64,000 bases of DNA from Daphnia pulex (GCF_021134715.1 NC_060020.1:186001-250000); one strand, 5' to 3'; shown: positions 44,901 to 57,444, numbered from the stretch's first letter. The notes: generated from the letters alone by a model not told the origin. Translations and numbers: made by a program.

Positions 44901-47900
44901 TTTCCAATGCCGAAAAAACGGCCGACGTCAAGACAAAGGCGGGCACAGCCAATGTACTTGTAAAGTGGGGCCGTCGGTGAACTCGGCAGTCGGGAGAAAA
45001 TTGAAACGAAACAAAAGAAACAAAACCCAAAAAACGTTTCTTTTTGTTTTCATTTTGGGCGTCGGCGGAACGTGGAATAAAAGCGAACGGCAATTGACGC
45101 ATTTGCGTGTGACGACGAGTCGACAAAAGTCGAAATTGCGTCGTAGTCGTCGCTGTCGTCGTCGGGATGATGAGGCGCTCGTTCTATTTGCATATCCCTT
45201 TTCTCTTTCTCTTTTCATTCCAGCCGATATTTCACCGTCACCTCAGGCAGGAAAAAACTTTAATTCGCTCCGCCATTCATTCGGACCCGTTTCGGCATTT
45301 TCTTGGTTACGAGGGAAGATGATGATGAAGGGCCGCTGGACCGAGACCACCACCACTGCCAATCTCCACTGCACAGCCCATCATCATCATCTTTCATCAT
45401 CATCAACGGCCCCCAAAAGACAAAAGAGTTGCAACAAACGCAACGGGCAAAAGGCAAATTTTTCTAAGTTTGTTTTGACTTTTGACTCGATAAGGAAATC
45501 AGAGACGGGCCGGCCACCCGTCGCGAGCCAAGCAACGAAAAAACAAACAAACAACCAACCAACAACAACTTGGCCAATCAACAATCGACGACTCGATGGA
45601 GGGCGGAACTCTTCAACAACCGACAACAATTTAAACGTAAAGAGAAAAACAAAACCCCCAAAACAAAAGAAAGACGAGGATAAAAACCAAGTCAATTTCA
45701 TCTTCTATTTCTACTACCTCCTGGTCAGACTCATTCGATTCCTCTTCCTTTTGGGCTTGGGGAGTGGGCGGCTGTTGGCTGGATCCCGAATTTCGATTTG
45801 GGCCGCCCGTTTTCTTAATGGCCGCAGACGAAGATGAAGAAGATTTGGGTTTGGCCGCCACCGTCGTCCGCTGTTTCTGATTGCCAGACGCCGTCAGCGA
45901 TGACGGCCGTTTCGGCAGAGTGTCCAGGGTTGACCTTTGGCTGACCAAGGAACTCCTGGACGAGCTGCCGGCCGAGTTTTGTCGCGACAGCGAAGGAGAC
46001 GAGCATCTCGACGATGGCGACGACTGGCCGCCACTTTTGGCCAAATCGGCCACCCGTTTGTTCTTCATCAACGGCGTCGCTGCGATTCTCTCGGCTGATT
46101 TTTTCTTCCCACCGACGCCGTTGTCCAGGCCGTTGCTGCTGGTTACTCCTTTGTTGTGCGATCCATTGTTGTTGTTGTTGTTGTTAAGGGTCGACCTCCT
46201 TAGCGTTGACGGCGTCACCTTCTTAGTGGTGGTGGTTGCTGGGCCGTTGCTGCTGGAATTGGACGGGCGATTTCTCTCCGTGTATGGCGACCGATTGGGG
46301 GTCGAGTGTCTCAGCTGGTGCGGTGACATTGCCAGTCGACGGCCTTGATCTATTGAAGACTCGTAAGTGGACGAGGCCAAAGTGGAGCACGGGCTCGGAC
46401 TAGGACTCGGCCGCCTGTTGTTGTTGTTGTTGTTGTGCTGGTGGTCCGACCATTGGTCAAGGTCGTCGTCCAGTTCTTCGCTCACCTCCTCCAGGTAGAG
46501 GCCGGACGAGGCGGCCGCAGCCAACGGCCACTGCAGCGGGTTGCTGTACGACGGGTAGTCGTAGATGCCGGGCGAGGGAGTGCTGCCCGAGTACCTGGAC
46601 GACGACGACTGGTCCGACGAGCAAGTCGACGACGACAGGGAGCGGTTGGAAAAGGCCAGGAATTTGGGCGGTGAGCGCGGAGGCAGGATCGATTTGCATT
46701 CGGCCGAGGCCGGGGCCGGCAGGACTTTGCCCAGTCCCAGCATCGACTTTTTCCTGACGGGCGACGACTCGACGTCGCTGCTGCTGTTGTAGCAACTGTC
46801 GTCCGTCTCCCGGCTGCTGCTGTTGTTGTGGTTGTTGTATGCGTAGGAATTGGACGACATTCGGCCGCCGCCGTCCGTCTCCCGGCTGCTGTGGTGGTTG
46901 TTGTAGCCGCGGTGCAGGTCGTAGCCTGGGACGACTCCCCTGTCGTAACAGACGGGCGAACGGCTGGACGATCTCGAGTCTCTGGCGGCGGCCAGGCTCC
47001 TGTGGCAGGGCGGCGGATCAACTTTGGATTTGACCTTTAAAACTCCTTGGCCGTGCAGGTGGCCACTGCATCCGCGGTGGAGTTTGCACGGCGGCGACTT
47101 GTTGTTGGCCGCGTCACGAAGCGACGAGCGGAAATGCATTTCCATCGACGACGACGACGATTTCGCCATTTTCTCACGTTTTTATTTGTTTTTTAATTTT
47201 AAACTTGTTCTTACTTTTAACTTTTTCCGATGGAAGGATGGCCGATCGGATGGCCGGGCCGGTCGTTTTAGTGTTTCCTATTTGGGCGTTTGTGTGTCGG
47301 TTGTTGGGGTTTTGTCTTGGGCGGAGGTGAGCGTCATTTCTTGCCCACCTGTCTGTGGTGCTGTGTGTGTGGCAACAACTGGATGGACGGGGCTCACACC
47401 AACTGACTCATCGGCACCCCTCCGCACACACAGAGACACACGTGTGTCGTAACTGTCGGATGCTGCAATCAATTCCGGGCCCAATGATCCACGACGACGA
47501 TCTTCTTTTTTTTGCAATTGTCCCGAATTGGTCGCGTGCGAACCGAACCACCGACACACACACACAGAGAGAAACGGCCCAAAATAAAAGACAAACGCGC
47601 AGCGCAGCGGAGCACAAAACGACCGGCCCCGATTTGACACAGAAACAACAAAACAAAAGTCGCACGCACCCCGTAAAAGAAAGAAAACGATTTAAAAAAT
47701 AGAAAACAAATACGACTGGAAATAAAAATCTACAAAATGAAATGAAATCAAATCAGAGAGAGAAGAGAATAGAAGAAAAGAGAGAGTGGGTGGGGTAGTA
47801 CCACTCGGTCGGGCTGTTGGCGCAAGACTAACAGGACACGGCCGCGTCTCGGTCGTGACTAGACTCGACTCTCTCACGTCTCTCTCTCCCTATCCCTCCC

Positions 47901-50900
47901 TGTCCCTGCTGCTGAGTGGTTGGTTGCAGGTGGACAAGAAAAACGGGCGGCCTGTGGTGGCGCTGCTCAGCCACCGGGCAGCAGCAGCAGCAGCAGCCAG
48001 CCGGCCAGCCCAACTGGACTGGGAGGAGGAGGAAAAAAAAACAACGCCACCTTCTCAAAAACGAATCAAATTGCACAAACAAAACCCGAATCGACAATGA
48101 TCTCAACTGGACAGCAGCAGCAGCTGTCGAAATCGTCCAAAAGTCCAGCGGAATGATTTTATTTACAAATGATGATACCGGCGAGGGACTGTGGCACGTC
48201 ATCCAACGAGATAACAACAGACAAGAGCAGCAGCAATAACTGAAAGCAACAACCAACTACAACTACATACAAATGGGGGACGAATTAAGGGGAGGCGATG
48301 ATAACAAATCTCTCCCCCCCAAATCGTGTTTGCCTTTTTGTTTGTTTTTTGGTCGACGAAACGGACGTGTTTGCTCGCCCGTCCGTGCGCTTCAATTTTT
48401 AAATAAAATCCGAGAAAAATAAAAGAGATTAAATAGCAAAACGACGACGCCATTTCCAAGGATAAGCAGAAATGGCGTGATGGACAATCACAAACGCGGG
48501 CCAGCAGCAACAGCAGCAGCAGCAGGTGTTTCTCTATTTCTCTCTCGAGCTGACGACTTTTTGTAAAAGAAGAAGAAAAGGCGATGGGCAATTCATCCGG
48601 CAGAAACAGGTGAGAAGAAGAGGATAGAGAGGAACACGCCTCGCCAATAGCAACACAACCAGAAAAGATAAAGAGAAAAAAGGGCGTCTGCCCGTCCTTC
48701 TTCTTTTTCCACATTCAACTCAAAGAGGAGAGAAAACCAAAAGTGGAATCGACGAAAAAGATCCATCGTCACCGTCCGTTTGTGATTTAAAACGTTTGAC
48801 CAAGAAAACTGAATCTTCTTCTGATTCGTCTTCCGATTATTTATTCTATTCGTCATTTTGGTAGTTGGTTGAATGCGCCAAAAATGGCCAGCACAAAATG
48901 TTTTGAATAAGAAAAAGACGACGACCATTTTTGGGTGGTTGAGGGGGTCGTCCATTCGGCCATTCGGGACGATATTATTCCACCAGTCGATTATTATTCA
49001 GCCGGACACGAATTCGGAATCAAGAATCAAGAAGAAAAAAGGAGAGAGAGGAGAAATCAGAATAATATGGGCAAAAGATGCTGACCAAAGCCGGCCGGCT
49101 GGCCGTTGGTGTGTGAGTTACGGTCGGCCCGGGCCATTTACGGCGGCCGATTCAGCCCCGGCGTCGTTGCGCAACAACAGCCACTATGACCTTGCGAGTG
49201 GTGGACAATCTGACGACGTTTGTCCGTCACTTTTTCATCTGAAGCCGAAATCAAAAGGAGCAATTGAACGGACGGACAGAGAAAGAGAGAGAGAGTGGCA
49301 TGCGGGGCCATTTAATTGAGGCCATTTTCAGCGACGATTTGAACCGAGTAGAGAAAAAAACTGACGACGCGGGTAGTCGAAAAATTTCCCAAACGATTTT
49401 TCGCTTGCCCATAGATGGTGCGATCGATCCGAGAGAGAGTTGGGCCAGCAATGCAAGGCCGTTTTGATCCGTCGTGTGTTCACGACTTACGGGATAGAAG
49501 AAGAAGAAAAAAAAAGTGGAAAATATGGAGAGAGAGAGAAGAGAGGTCGCGTTTTTGCCAATCACCCGGCAGAGTTGTTGTTGTTGTTGTACCTCGTCTC
49601 ACTGGCTGTACTTGGTCTGAGGCTCTTTTCTATTTGCCGGAGAGATGGATGCTGTAATAACAACGACCGCCTCCTACGCCATTCTCCTTCCATTGTTTTG
49701 CTCTCGGCCTGGTCAAGGCCGTCAGGACACACACACGAAGAGAGAGAGAGAAAGAGAATAACAGGCCAGAGTCATTTGAGAATATGCAAAATCAAATCAT
49801 TTTTTCTTTCTCTCTCTGTCTCGGCGAGTGCGCACTTTTTGGGTTAAATGCTCGGCGAATGCCTATCGCTCCATCGGATCTCTCTCATAAGTCGCTGCTG
49901 TTGGAAAAGAAACACGTTTTTTACTTTATGGTGGAAGGGGATCGAAATTGGGATCGAGTCCTCGCTCCAATCCCGGCAAATATGGTCATCCGAAAAAAGA
50001 GACAACATTTCTCGATGAGATGGTCAAGGCGACTCGAATAAACCAAACAACTGCATCGGCACAACAGGACAATCTCAAACGAGAACAATGTCAACTGGGT
50101 CCAATCTCTTTTTGGCTCGTTCGTTTTCCAGTTGACAGCAAACAGTTTTGGCCAGCAAATGTGACAACTCCAATTGACTGATGACTGCCAATGAGTCACA
50201 CGCAGAGAGAGAAAAAGAAAGTCGAAATAATAATCATAATCATCACGGCACACGCAGTCGGAATACAAGTGAAGAAGCTTCGATCGATACGTCAAACCTG
50301 AAAGTCGAAAAAGGGAAAAATTTTCTTCTAAAGATTTTTTCTTTCCTTTTTCTTCCGGGAGGGAATTGACCGCACCCCCTTTTTTTGTTTCTTGTCGATG
50401 CGGAGGAGAGACAGGCGGCCCATAAAAGAAGATGGAGCTGCGCGCACAGCGTTGAATCAATCGACAGATTGTTGGGTGCTGCATCGAAACTCGTCGGCCA
50501 TTTCATTAAAATATGGAAAAATCCGACCCCAAACTCCCCAAACCAAAACACTACTACAGAGAAAAGAGAAAAGGCTGGCAGGAGGAGACTCGTCAATGGC
50601 CGCCGGAATCACGAGGATCAAAAGAAGGAGACGGCGGATGCATTATGTATTCCCTCCCTCACTTCACAAGTCATCAGCACATTTTTCTTTTATTCTCCGC
50701 TCGAATAAATTTCATAAGAAGAAAAAGAGGAAAACTGGACAACTTTGGTTTACACAAGACGACACATCATCATCGTCGTCATCTCTGCTGACCAGGCACT
50801 TCTTTTTACGACAATTGTCCTCCTCCTGCCCAGTTGTTATTGTGCGACACACAAAGGCCCACAAGTCCATTTCGTCGTTTTACGACCCAATAATCGGCTG

Positions 50901-53900
50901 GCCAAAGAGAGTCGGACGACACGGACCGCAGACACGCAACAAGTCCACGTCATTCCGTCTATCTCTTATATTTTCTCATTCGCCATTTTTCCCATTTTTT
51001 TTAAAAGAAAAAGGAAAACAAAAAAGTTGTTTGTTCGGCCGCTTTAGACAACAAAAAGGAACAAGATGGTGACCGTTTAGGGAGTGGACGATTATGACGG
51101 GCAACTCTCGCCGGACCGCAAAGAAGAAGAAGATTCAAAAGAACTGGATGGAATAGAAGAACAAGTAGTAGCCGATTGTCGTTTACCTTTGTATGGCGGT
51201 GGCGTAAGGATCCGGTGCGGCGCAACGTGCCACCTTTAGCGATGACGTCGTTGAGGCGAATTTGACGGCCGTCGGCCGCCCAGCGGCGCGATAACTCCAC
51301 CAATTCGGCCACGGGCTGCACCTGTGTCGTTAAAACAAAACCCCCCCAAAAAAATTCAAATCATCGAATATAAATCAAGACAATAAAAAAGACACAACAA
51401 CAACAACAACAACAACAGCGCCGCCACTTTATATCTGAGACGTCCGACGACGACACGACCAGTTTCTTCCACCGGCATTTAATTTTGATTTTAAAAATTC
51501 AAGATAAAAAAAGAAATAAAACAAAAAACTGGTTTGGACGGGATCGTGACTGAATCAAATGCCACACACGAGCCGATTTAGGAATAGGTCATTTTTTTTT
51601 CTTCTCTTTTTGGTTCGCGTTCGCTTTTTAAATTCGGCGGTCGTCGTTTATTTGTTTGTTTCAGTCGGCGTCGTGAGCGACTCGTTTTGGTCGTTTCGCA
51701 ACTGCTGCCGTCGCCCCGTGAAACCGTTTCGCAACGGGCTGGCCCGTTTTCACAGGCGTTTTGACTTTTGGCGATTAGTCAAACATTGGGCAAGCTGAGA
51801 TTAATCGGGTCGTGGCGTGGCAGCGGATTAAAGGCTTCGTGCGATAATCGGCACGCCGCCGCCGTCGCCACAGGTGTTTTTGGTTCGGTTCTACTCAACT
51901 GCCAAGGAGAGACGGGCAGGACGGGCGGGCAGAATGTTTCACGCAAGGCCAAGAGGCTCGAGACGTTTGAGCTGGCGCGAGCGAACGCATTCAAAAACGT
52001 GAAAATAAATCACGCGGCCATAAATCACGCGTACAGTCGCATCCTGCCCCGTAATGATTATGCAGTACGTGACGCACGCTGCTGGCCAGATTACTACTCG
52101 CTTGTAAAAAAATAAATTCTTTCTTTCTCTTCTTTTCCGTTGTGGCCTTTCTCTCGTTGGACTTGATCGTCCCCCACCCCACCAAAAAAACTACACAAAA
52201 CTGGTTGGTCTATTAGCCCAGGTAAGCTCCGGGAATGCGCCATCAAAGTTAATCCCTGGCGCCATCTAACCTTATCTACCCCAATGAACGGCCAAGGCGC
52301 AATCGTTTAAATTGAAATTCAAGTCATAATCGTAAAACGTAATGAAAGAAAAAATATAAAAATAAAAAAAGAGATAAGGAGCCGTAAATCAATGAAAATA
52401 ATAAAACATTTAGAAAAATAAAGGCCGGACAACCTTGAGCGTGACGGTGGATCCTGAATTCCGAATGATGTCGATGATGTCCTCGCGGTTCGTGTTCTGA
52501 ACGTTTTGACCGTTGACTTCCAGGAGCCGGTCGCCGGGCAAAAGAGCCGCATCCAATTGCTTGTTCGTGTTGCCAGTCACCGGCTCGGCGAAAATCACCG
52601 TCCTCTTGACCGAATTCCTGAAATTAACAAACAAACAAAAACGGACATTTCTTTAAATGATTATATCAGACGGGCAGGCGGGGGAGGAGGAGGATGAAAT
52701 CAATGGGGGAAACGGGGTCGAGCCCGTCATTAACGCCCCCACAGCAATCATAACGAGAAGATATTATTTTTAATACCTGGACGGATCGTTGGGCGACCGC
52801 TCGACCACGACGCTCCGCCGGAGCGAGAAACCAAAATCGCCCGTCTCTTTGCGCTGCAGCGTCAGATCTCTGGGTTCGGGCAGGGCCGGCTCAACGAGAG
52901 CAGGAAGAGGCAGAGAAGATGAAGAGGATGAGGAAGAATGGAGACTCTTGTGGGTTTTGATGCGATCCAGCCAGCCAGAGCCTTCACCAGGAGGTTCGCT
53001 CCATAAAACCTTGACCGCTGCCACCACCGTCGTCGTCGTCGTGGGTTTGGCAGTGGCGGCAGATGGCGGCCTGGAATTGTCGGCCGGAACGAGACCGGCA
53101 GCGGCGGCGATGGCAGCAGCTGTGGCCGCATCCAGCGGTGCCAAATGTGGTCGTGGGCTGCTATAAGTAAACGCGTCTTCTTCTTCTGTTTGCATTCCTC
53201 CTCCTGCTGCTGCCCTCGCCCGCTGAAAGCCCAGCTGCCCGTTGGCAGACGACGACGGAGGCTGTGACTTGGGCAGAGGGGGAGGCAGCAGAAGCAGCTG
53301 GGCAGCAGCCGACGGACTCGAGAGCGATTTCTTGACCCCCAACACAGCCGGTGGCTTCTCGTAAATAATCAACTCGTTTTTCAACGTGTTCTCCACCAAT
53401 TTGTTGTCGTCGTCCAGTTCCAGCAGCGGCGGAGACTCCAGGCCGTACGAGGACTTGCCCTTGAGGATCCCGCGGGCCGGCGGCACGGGCATGGGGGAGG
53501 AAACCGACAACGTCTCCTGTTTCATCATCATCATGGCCGTCGTCGTTGTCGTCGACGTCAGGGAATTCAAACTGGGCGTCCCGTCGCTGGTGCAACTGCC
53601 CCCGTCGCTGATGGGACTGTGTGGCAGTTCCGGCCAGGGTCCGGATGAGGCGTGGCCGCCGTCCACCAAGTGGAGACCCAAATGGGCCGTGTAGTCGGCC
53701 GTGATGCCGCTGGGCAGTTTTTCCTTCTCTTTGCGGCGTGTGCGGATCTTGAGACTCCGCCTGACTTCGTCCAATCGCAGCAGCTCGTCGGCCGTCAGCT
53801 TGTCGACGTTGGCCGATGAGGATCCGGCGGCGGCAGATGCTCCGTACACCACCCCGCCACTTCCGCTGCCAGATGACGACTGCTGGTGGAAAAGGGAGGC

Positions 53901-53993
53901 AGCAGCAGCATCTTTTGTCGGAGGCTTTTTCGTTTCTTTTCTCTCCTTTTTCTCCCTCTTGTCCGCCTTGTCCTTCTTCATAAAGCTGAACAT
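29905..53993 (-). CDS. Mhcl: Unconventional myosin XVIII heavy chain (Myo18 / Mhcl), PDZ isoform
   Basis: Actin-associated myosin with weak or no motor ATPase, linking actomyosin to membranes and scaffolds. Coding exons from the start: 53993-52777, 52617-52434, 51321-51187, 42429-42049, 41972-41291, 41183-40087, 39983-39837, 39684-39451, 36964-36836, 36752-36609, 36476-36387, 33548-33429, 33362-32799, 31954-31805, 31735-31570, 31482-31067, 30986-30840, 30735-30598, 30463-30129, 30058-29905. They total 6630 nt, exactly 2210 codons (2209 aa plus stop). Start [20 protein letters not shown] matches the KE-rich Myo18A N-terminus. [13 protein letters not shown] to [13 protein letters not shown]. 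Motor: P-loop GRSGSGKS (canonical GESGAGKT), switch-I region [15 protein letters not shown], switch-[10 protein letters not shown], all non-canonical as in class XVIII. Neck [15 protein letters not shown], then about 700 residues of coiled coil and the tail [24 protein letters not shown] acceptor at about 54005 implies an upstream non-coding exon. Confidence 0.95.
34326..35111 (-). CDS. Mhcl: Alternative first exon of a tail-only Myo18 isoform
   Basis: 262 codons from [20 protein letters not shown] to QDLNDYDE, ending at a GTTTCC donor in phase 0. It joins the coiled-coil exon at 33548 ([11 protein letters not shown]). Spliced to the remaining exons it predicts a protein of 991 aa with no motor. 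The only good upstream AG enters this frame in phase 1, whereas the preceding exon (36387) ends in phase 0. It is therefore not a simple in-frame cassette. A TATA+Inr promoter lies about 520 bp upstream. Composition is Ser/Arg/Thr-rich with one possible amphipathic helix ([20 protein letters not shown]). No recognised domain. Confidence 0.7.
35633..35665 (-). promoter_or_regulatory. Internal TATA + Initiator promoter within the myosin gene
   Basis: Minus-strand TATAAATAGGGACC starts at 35665 and AGTCAGTTGG contains the arthropod initiator TCAGTT, with its A at 35636. Spacing from the first T of TATA to the initiator A is 29 bp, as in strong focused core promoters. It points toward the 34326-35111 exon. 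Confidence 0.72.
37150..38028 (-). CDS. Mhcl: In-frame 293-codon cassette exon of Myo18, inserted in the converter
   Basis: 879 bp, exactly 293 codons, phase 0 at both ends. A strong polypyrimidine acceptor (TTTCTTCTTCTGCCCTCCTCCAG) precedes it. The GTTAGA donor follows CCAACGAG. It lies between exon 39684-39451 (ending YRLGLSQ) and exon 36964-36836 (starting [13 protein letters not shown]), joined directly in known Myo18 proteins. It encodes [20 protein letters not shown], a short helical [20 protein letters not shown], a Ser-rich low-complexity middle, and an acidic end with [20 protein letters not shown]. No known domain. Inclusion raises the PDZ isoform to 2502 aa. It could also serve as a first exon from its internal Met, but no TATA was seen upstream. 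Confidence 0.75.
43500..45717. other. Large intron of the myosin gene
   Basis: Intronic and probable regulatory DNA between the first motor exon (to 42429) and the alternative first exon. Holds pyrimidine-rich tracts (43430-43540) and a CGTT microsatellite at 44753-44776. No gene recognised. Confidence 0.45.
45718..47169 (-). CDS. Mhcl: Alternative first coding exon of Myo18 (isoform lacking PDZ)
   Basis: 484 codons open from ATG at 47169 ([20 protein letters not shown]) to SDQEVVE, with a GAG/GTAGTA donor in phase 0. This fits the first motor exon ([13 protein letters not shown] at 42429). Splicing predicts a 2181-aa protein that replaces the KE-rich N-terminus and PDZ domain with a Ser/Asn/Arg-rich, disordered segment. 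Asn and Ser runs come from AAC and AGC repeats (for example NNNNNN near codon 340). Class XVIII myosins in other animals also have PDZ-less isoforms from separate promoters, so this is expected biology. No TATA box was seen upstream. The extent of the 5' UTR is unknown. Confidence 0.82.
47170..51186. other. Intron / promoter region of the myosin gene
   Basis: 4 kb between the PDZ-proximal exon (51187) and the alternative first exon. Likely carries the promoter of the PDZ-less isoform. Contains many GA/CT-rich and CAG/CAA-rich microsatellites, giving spurious open frames. No independent gene supported. Confidence 0.45.
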
Positions 53994-54006
53994 GGCGGCC
54001 AGTCCT

Positions 54007-55614
54007 GCACATGCAAACAACAATGGAAAAAAAAGAGAGAATAAAAGAAAGAAACATTACATCGATGGTCAACACAATGCACACACACACACACAGACAC
54101 ACATGCCAGTGTAGGATGTTGGCATTTATCGGGAAACCACAAGAAACATGAGCAGCCAGAATAGGCAGGAAGGAGCTAAGGAAACCTCAAACTGATTACG
54201 GGGGAGGTTGGCAGGTTCATGGAACTCTTTTCACGTCTCACAAACCCTCAAAACTTGGCCATTGCATGTGGGCTTTCAATTATCGAAACTTGATGTGCAC
54301 ATTTCACAGACGTCTCTCTCTCTACCCCCATTCCTTCACTGCATTGGCAACGGGTCATGGGAGAATTGACCAAGCCTTCGGAGGGAGAGTGAGAGGCCTT
54401 CTGCTTGTTGTTTTGACATCTTCACAGGAGTTTGCGAATGAGAAATGGCCAGGGCTTGCACTTGGCAATCACAGCAGAGCCAGAGAAGCGAGGCCCAGGG
54501 GGAATCGTGGCTACACCTATTCGGGACGCTAATGAGTCAACATTTTAGATGGAATTTAGGTAAGAGAGAACCCGTTCCAACTAGCACCACACAGGGTCGA
54601 CGGCTTGTTGCGGGGGCCCTTGCTCTTCCTTGTCGAATGCCAAGCAAATCCACCGAGAAACGCCGTCAGAGATGGTCAGGGCCGACTGTAAACAAATGCA
54701 CGACTCACCTGAAAGCTCATCGAACAGTGGAAAGGAATCAAACTATTTCACTTGAAAGCGTTTGATGAGTTTAAGGCGCCAGCAAATGCTTGACGTCTGC
54801 AGAGGTCTCGGCCGAGTCGACGTAAATGACAGGCGCCCCAGTCTGGTCACCAGGAATGCGGCGAGAGATTTCTATTTCGACCGCTAGGTGGCGAACTGGT
54901 TCGGCTGATTTCGCGGGCGGGCTTTCAAACAACACCAGCCAACAATCAATATCAAATGACATGCATCGTTGTTTTTCTTTGGCAATTGATTGGTCGAGAT
55001 TCTCGAGAGACAAAACGGCTCGTTGTTTTAGACTGAGAGAGAGACAAAACTTGAAATTCAAATGACTCAGCGTATCGAATCCGGGACGGTCTCAACAGGT
55101 TTTTTTTTTCAACATTTATTTTGCTTTAGTCGAGTGTAAATACGCCCATTTATTCCGGTTTTGAAAAACGCCGTGTTCAAACATATCAGATGTATTTTTG
55201 TAATATAATCGAGTTAGAAATATTTTAAAAAAAGTTGTAAGTAATCAAATAGTTTTTTTGTTTTGTTTCTGTCATTTCGAATTACAGTGTTCCATATTTT
55301 GGGCAGTTGTAAAATGACATCAAATTGGAAAATATTTTATGCAAAATGTACGCGCGTTGGGTGGCAATTTTCAGATGGTGAAAGGTCTACAAGTCACAAA
55401 AACCAGTAGAGACGCAAATGGTGATGGTTTAATATAAGGAAGACGGGGAATGTTATAGGGGCTTTAATTTTGTAAATGTTGTAAAGTGTAGTAGTGCTTG
55501 TACAGTGACTTGCCATATACGTGTGTGTATTTTCCATTTGCAGTCAACAGCGAAACAGTTTTTTAAATGTTGACATTGAATGCAAAAAGAATTGGGGAAC
55601 TTGTGTTGCCACTC
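54007..55614. other. Upstream flank of the myosin gene
   Basis: Contains a (CA)n tract at 54073-54103 and presumably a non-coding first exon of the PDZ isoform. Short open frames on both strands near 54770-55065 have no splice or family support. Confidence 0.45.
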
Positions 55615-55947
55615 TCAACCGTAGAGCCAACCGGGAAACCTGTTTCTATTTATGTCTCCACCGGCATTGACGCCGTATTGGTACGACGGTGGGCCGTAGA
55701 CACCATGAATAGGTGTCATAGGCGGCCCGGTAGGATTGCGGTAGGATTGCTCAGCAGCCTCCTGATCCTGGACTTCAGCATCCATGGCGAAGACGCAAGC
55801 GGCCAAAGCCACCAAAACCAAAAGGGTCTGCGCAATAATATTTTAAATTCCATTAGACAGAATTATAATTGCAATAAGCCAGCAGGGATATTTACAGCAC
55901 AAGAAAAGAATATTTTTAGGGATTTATACCATTGACTTGTACAGCAT
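55615..55947 (-). CDS. Small secreted Gly/Tyr/Pro-rich family, divergent member 1
   Basis: Exon 1 (55930-55947) encodes MLYKSM and exon 2 (55615-55827) the rest, about 76 aa. A signal peptide (TLLVLVALAACVFA) is followed by DAEVQDQEAAEQSYR. A segment absent in paralogs (NPTGPPMTP) splits the conserved YRIHGVYP motif. The protein ends GGDINRNRFPGWLYG, with none of the GYPYPGYP repeats of its relatives. The expected TATA position upstream reads TTTAAATTG, where paralog 2 has TATAAATTG. Either a specialised short peptide or a decaying copy; the frame is intact. Secretion is inferred from the signal peptide. Confidence 0.75.
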
Positions 55948-56884
55948 ATTGAAGAAGAAGAGATAGATAAATAGTTGTTGAGCTTATACTTGGCGATCAG
56001 GTGTTGTTTGTCTTTTCCACCCTCTGAGAGGTTCAATTTAAAGGCCTTTTCGTCGGAGATGAGCGAATTTCCGTGCGGCACACGACCAACGAAAATGCAT
56101 CCCCTTTCAAGTCGCTTTTCTCTGTGGTATCTGGCATGAGCGTGACTATCTGCTGACGTAAAAGGCCGGGTTAACGACATGGAGATGAAAAACAGATAAC
56201 TTTGAAGAAAAAAAGAAATAATACGAGCAAAAACAGTCTGCCAAGTTCTATGTGTGTGACAAATGTTCAATCGAAAGAAAATGGGAACACATATGGTTCC
56301 CAATATAAATCCAGTTTCGTATAATATACTCTATTTCTTTTTACGACTCATTTCTGTGCATAACTCAACCAAACTCAGCATTATCAATCCTATTTGCTGA
56401 TTTGCTGCAAGTCTATTGTACTACTGCAATTACATTTCTATACACCAGGCATTGCCGAGGGCATTGCGGAACAGCAATGCAATAGGTTCCTGCTGATGTC
56501 TCTATTCGTCTCCCATTGCAATTCAATAGAGCGCAGTGCCAATAGATAGACTGCCTACTGCAAGAAAGAAATTGCGCGTTTCATTTTTTGCAAGTCGAAT
56601 AGGCCCCCTTACCGTTGCAATTTTATGTCACACGATTAAATGCCTACTCAACTCATTAAATCTTAAGGTCTTATAAGGTTATACTGTCGACGAATTTGTA
56701 TTTCTTTAGTTTCTCGAACATGCTCTGCTTGTTCTTTCTAAATGAAAACATTTTCAGGTGAATTATTATTAGCTACCATGTGACAATCAACATCACACTA
56801 TTCCAAAATAGACAGCTGGGTTAAATCGATCAATTGTTCTTATAGACGCAAAATCATGGGGATGGTCGTTTGTCTTGTGTCAAT

Positions 56885-57365
56885 TTAGGCCTTGGCAGGA
56901 GTAGCAGCTGGGGCAGCGGCGACGTATGGGACGGCTCCGTAAGTGCCATATGGGTAAGTGTTGAAGCCATAAGGGTAGCCGGGGTAAGGATAGGCGACGT
57001 TCTTAACAAAAGTGGAGGCAGCAGCGGCGGGGTAGACGGCAGATGGGTAACCGGTGATGGGGTAGCCGGGGTAGGGGTAGCCGGGGTAGCCGGGGAAGGC
57101 GCGGACTCCGTTGAAGGCAGCGACGCCGTATGGGTACCACGATGGGTAGACACCATGGATGCGGTAGTATTGCTCAGCAGATTCCTGATCCTGGGTCTCC
57201 ATGGCGAAAGCGCAAGCAGCCAAAGCCACCAAAACCAAAAGGGTCTGACGGAATAATATTTTAAATACGATTAGACAGAATTAATTGCAAGTGAGAGATT
57301 CATAATTAAATACACAGTTTAAACACAAAATATCAGTTGGAATAATTTACCATTGACTTGTACAT
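56885..57365 (-). CDS. Small secreted Gly/Tyr/Pro-rich protein, member 2
   Basis: Exon 1 (57351-57365, MYKSM) and exon 2 (56885-57244) give about 124 aa. Signal peptide TLLVLVALAACAFA, then METQDQESAEQYYRIHGVYP, then Tyr/Gly/Pro repeats (FPGYPGYPYPGYPITGYP), an Ala-rich bridge YPAAAASTFVKNV, more YPGYPYGF-type repeats and an Ala/Pro tail ending PATPAKA. The repeats resemble arthropod cuticle, eggshell and silk-like structural proteins, but no chitin-binding R&R domain is present, so function is open. TATAAAT lies at 57445-57451, 86 bp before the ATG. Closest to member 3 on the opposite strand. Confidence 0.88.
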
Positions 57366-57444
57366 GTTGAGGAAGAGGAGAGGTGCTGTTGAGCTTATAC
57401 TTGGCAAACAAGTGTTGTGTCTTTTCCACAGTCTGGGTTGTTCA

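Noticed and set aside
44965-45837. 290-codon open frame on the plus strand
   Set aside because: Low-complexity basic composition, no homology; mostly myosin intron and antisense of the alternative first exon.
49500-50800. Numerous overlapping open frames on both strands
   Set aside because: Driven by GA/CT microsatellites inside a myosin intron; no conserved motifs.
54771-55061. 96-codon minus-strand frame upstream of the myosin gene
   Set aside because: No family resemblance, no TATA or splice signals; could be 5' UTR of the myosin gene.
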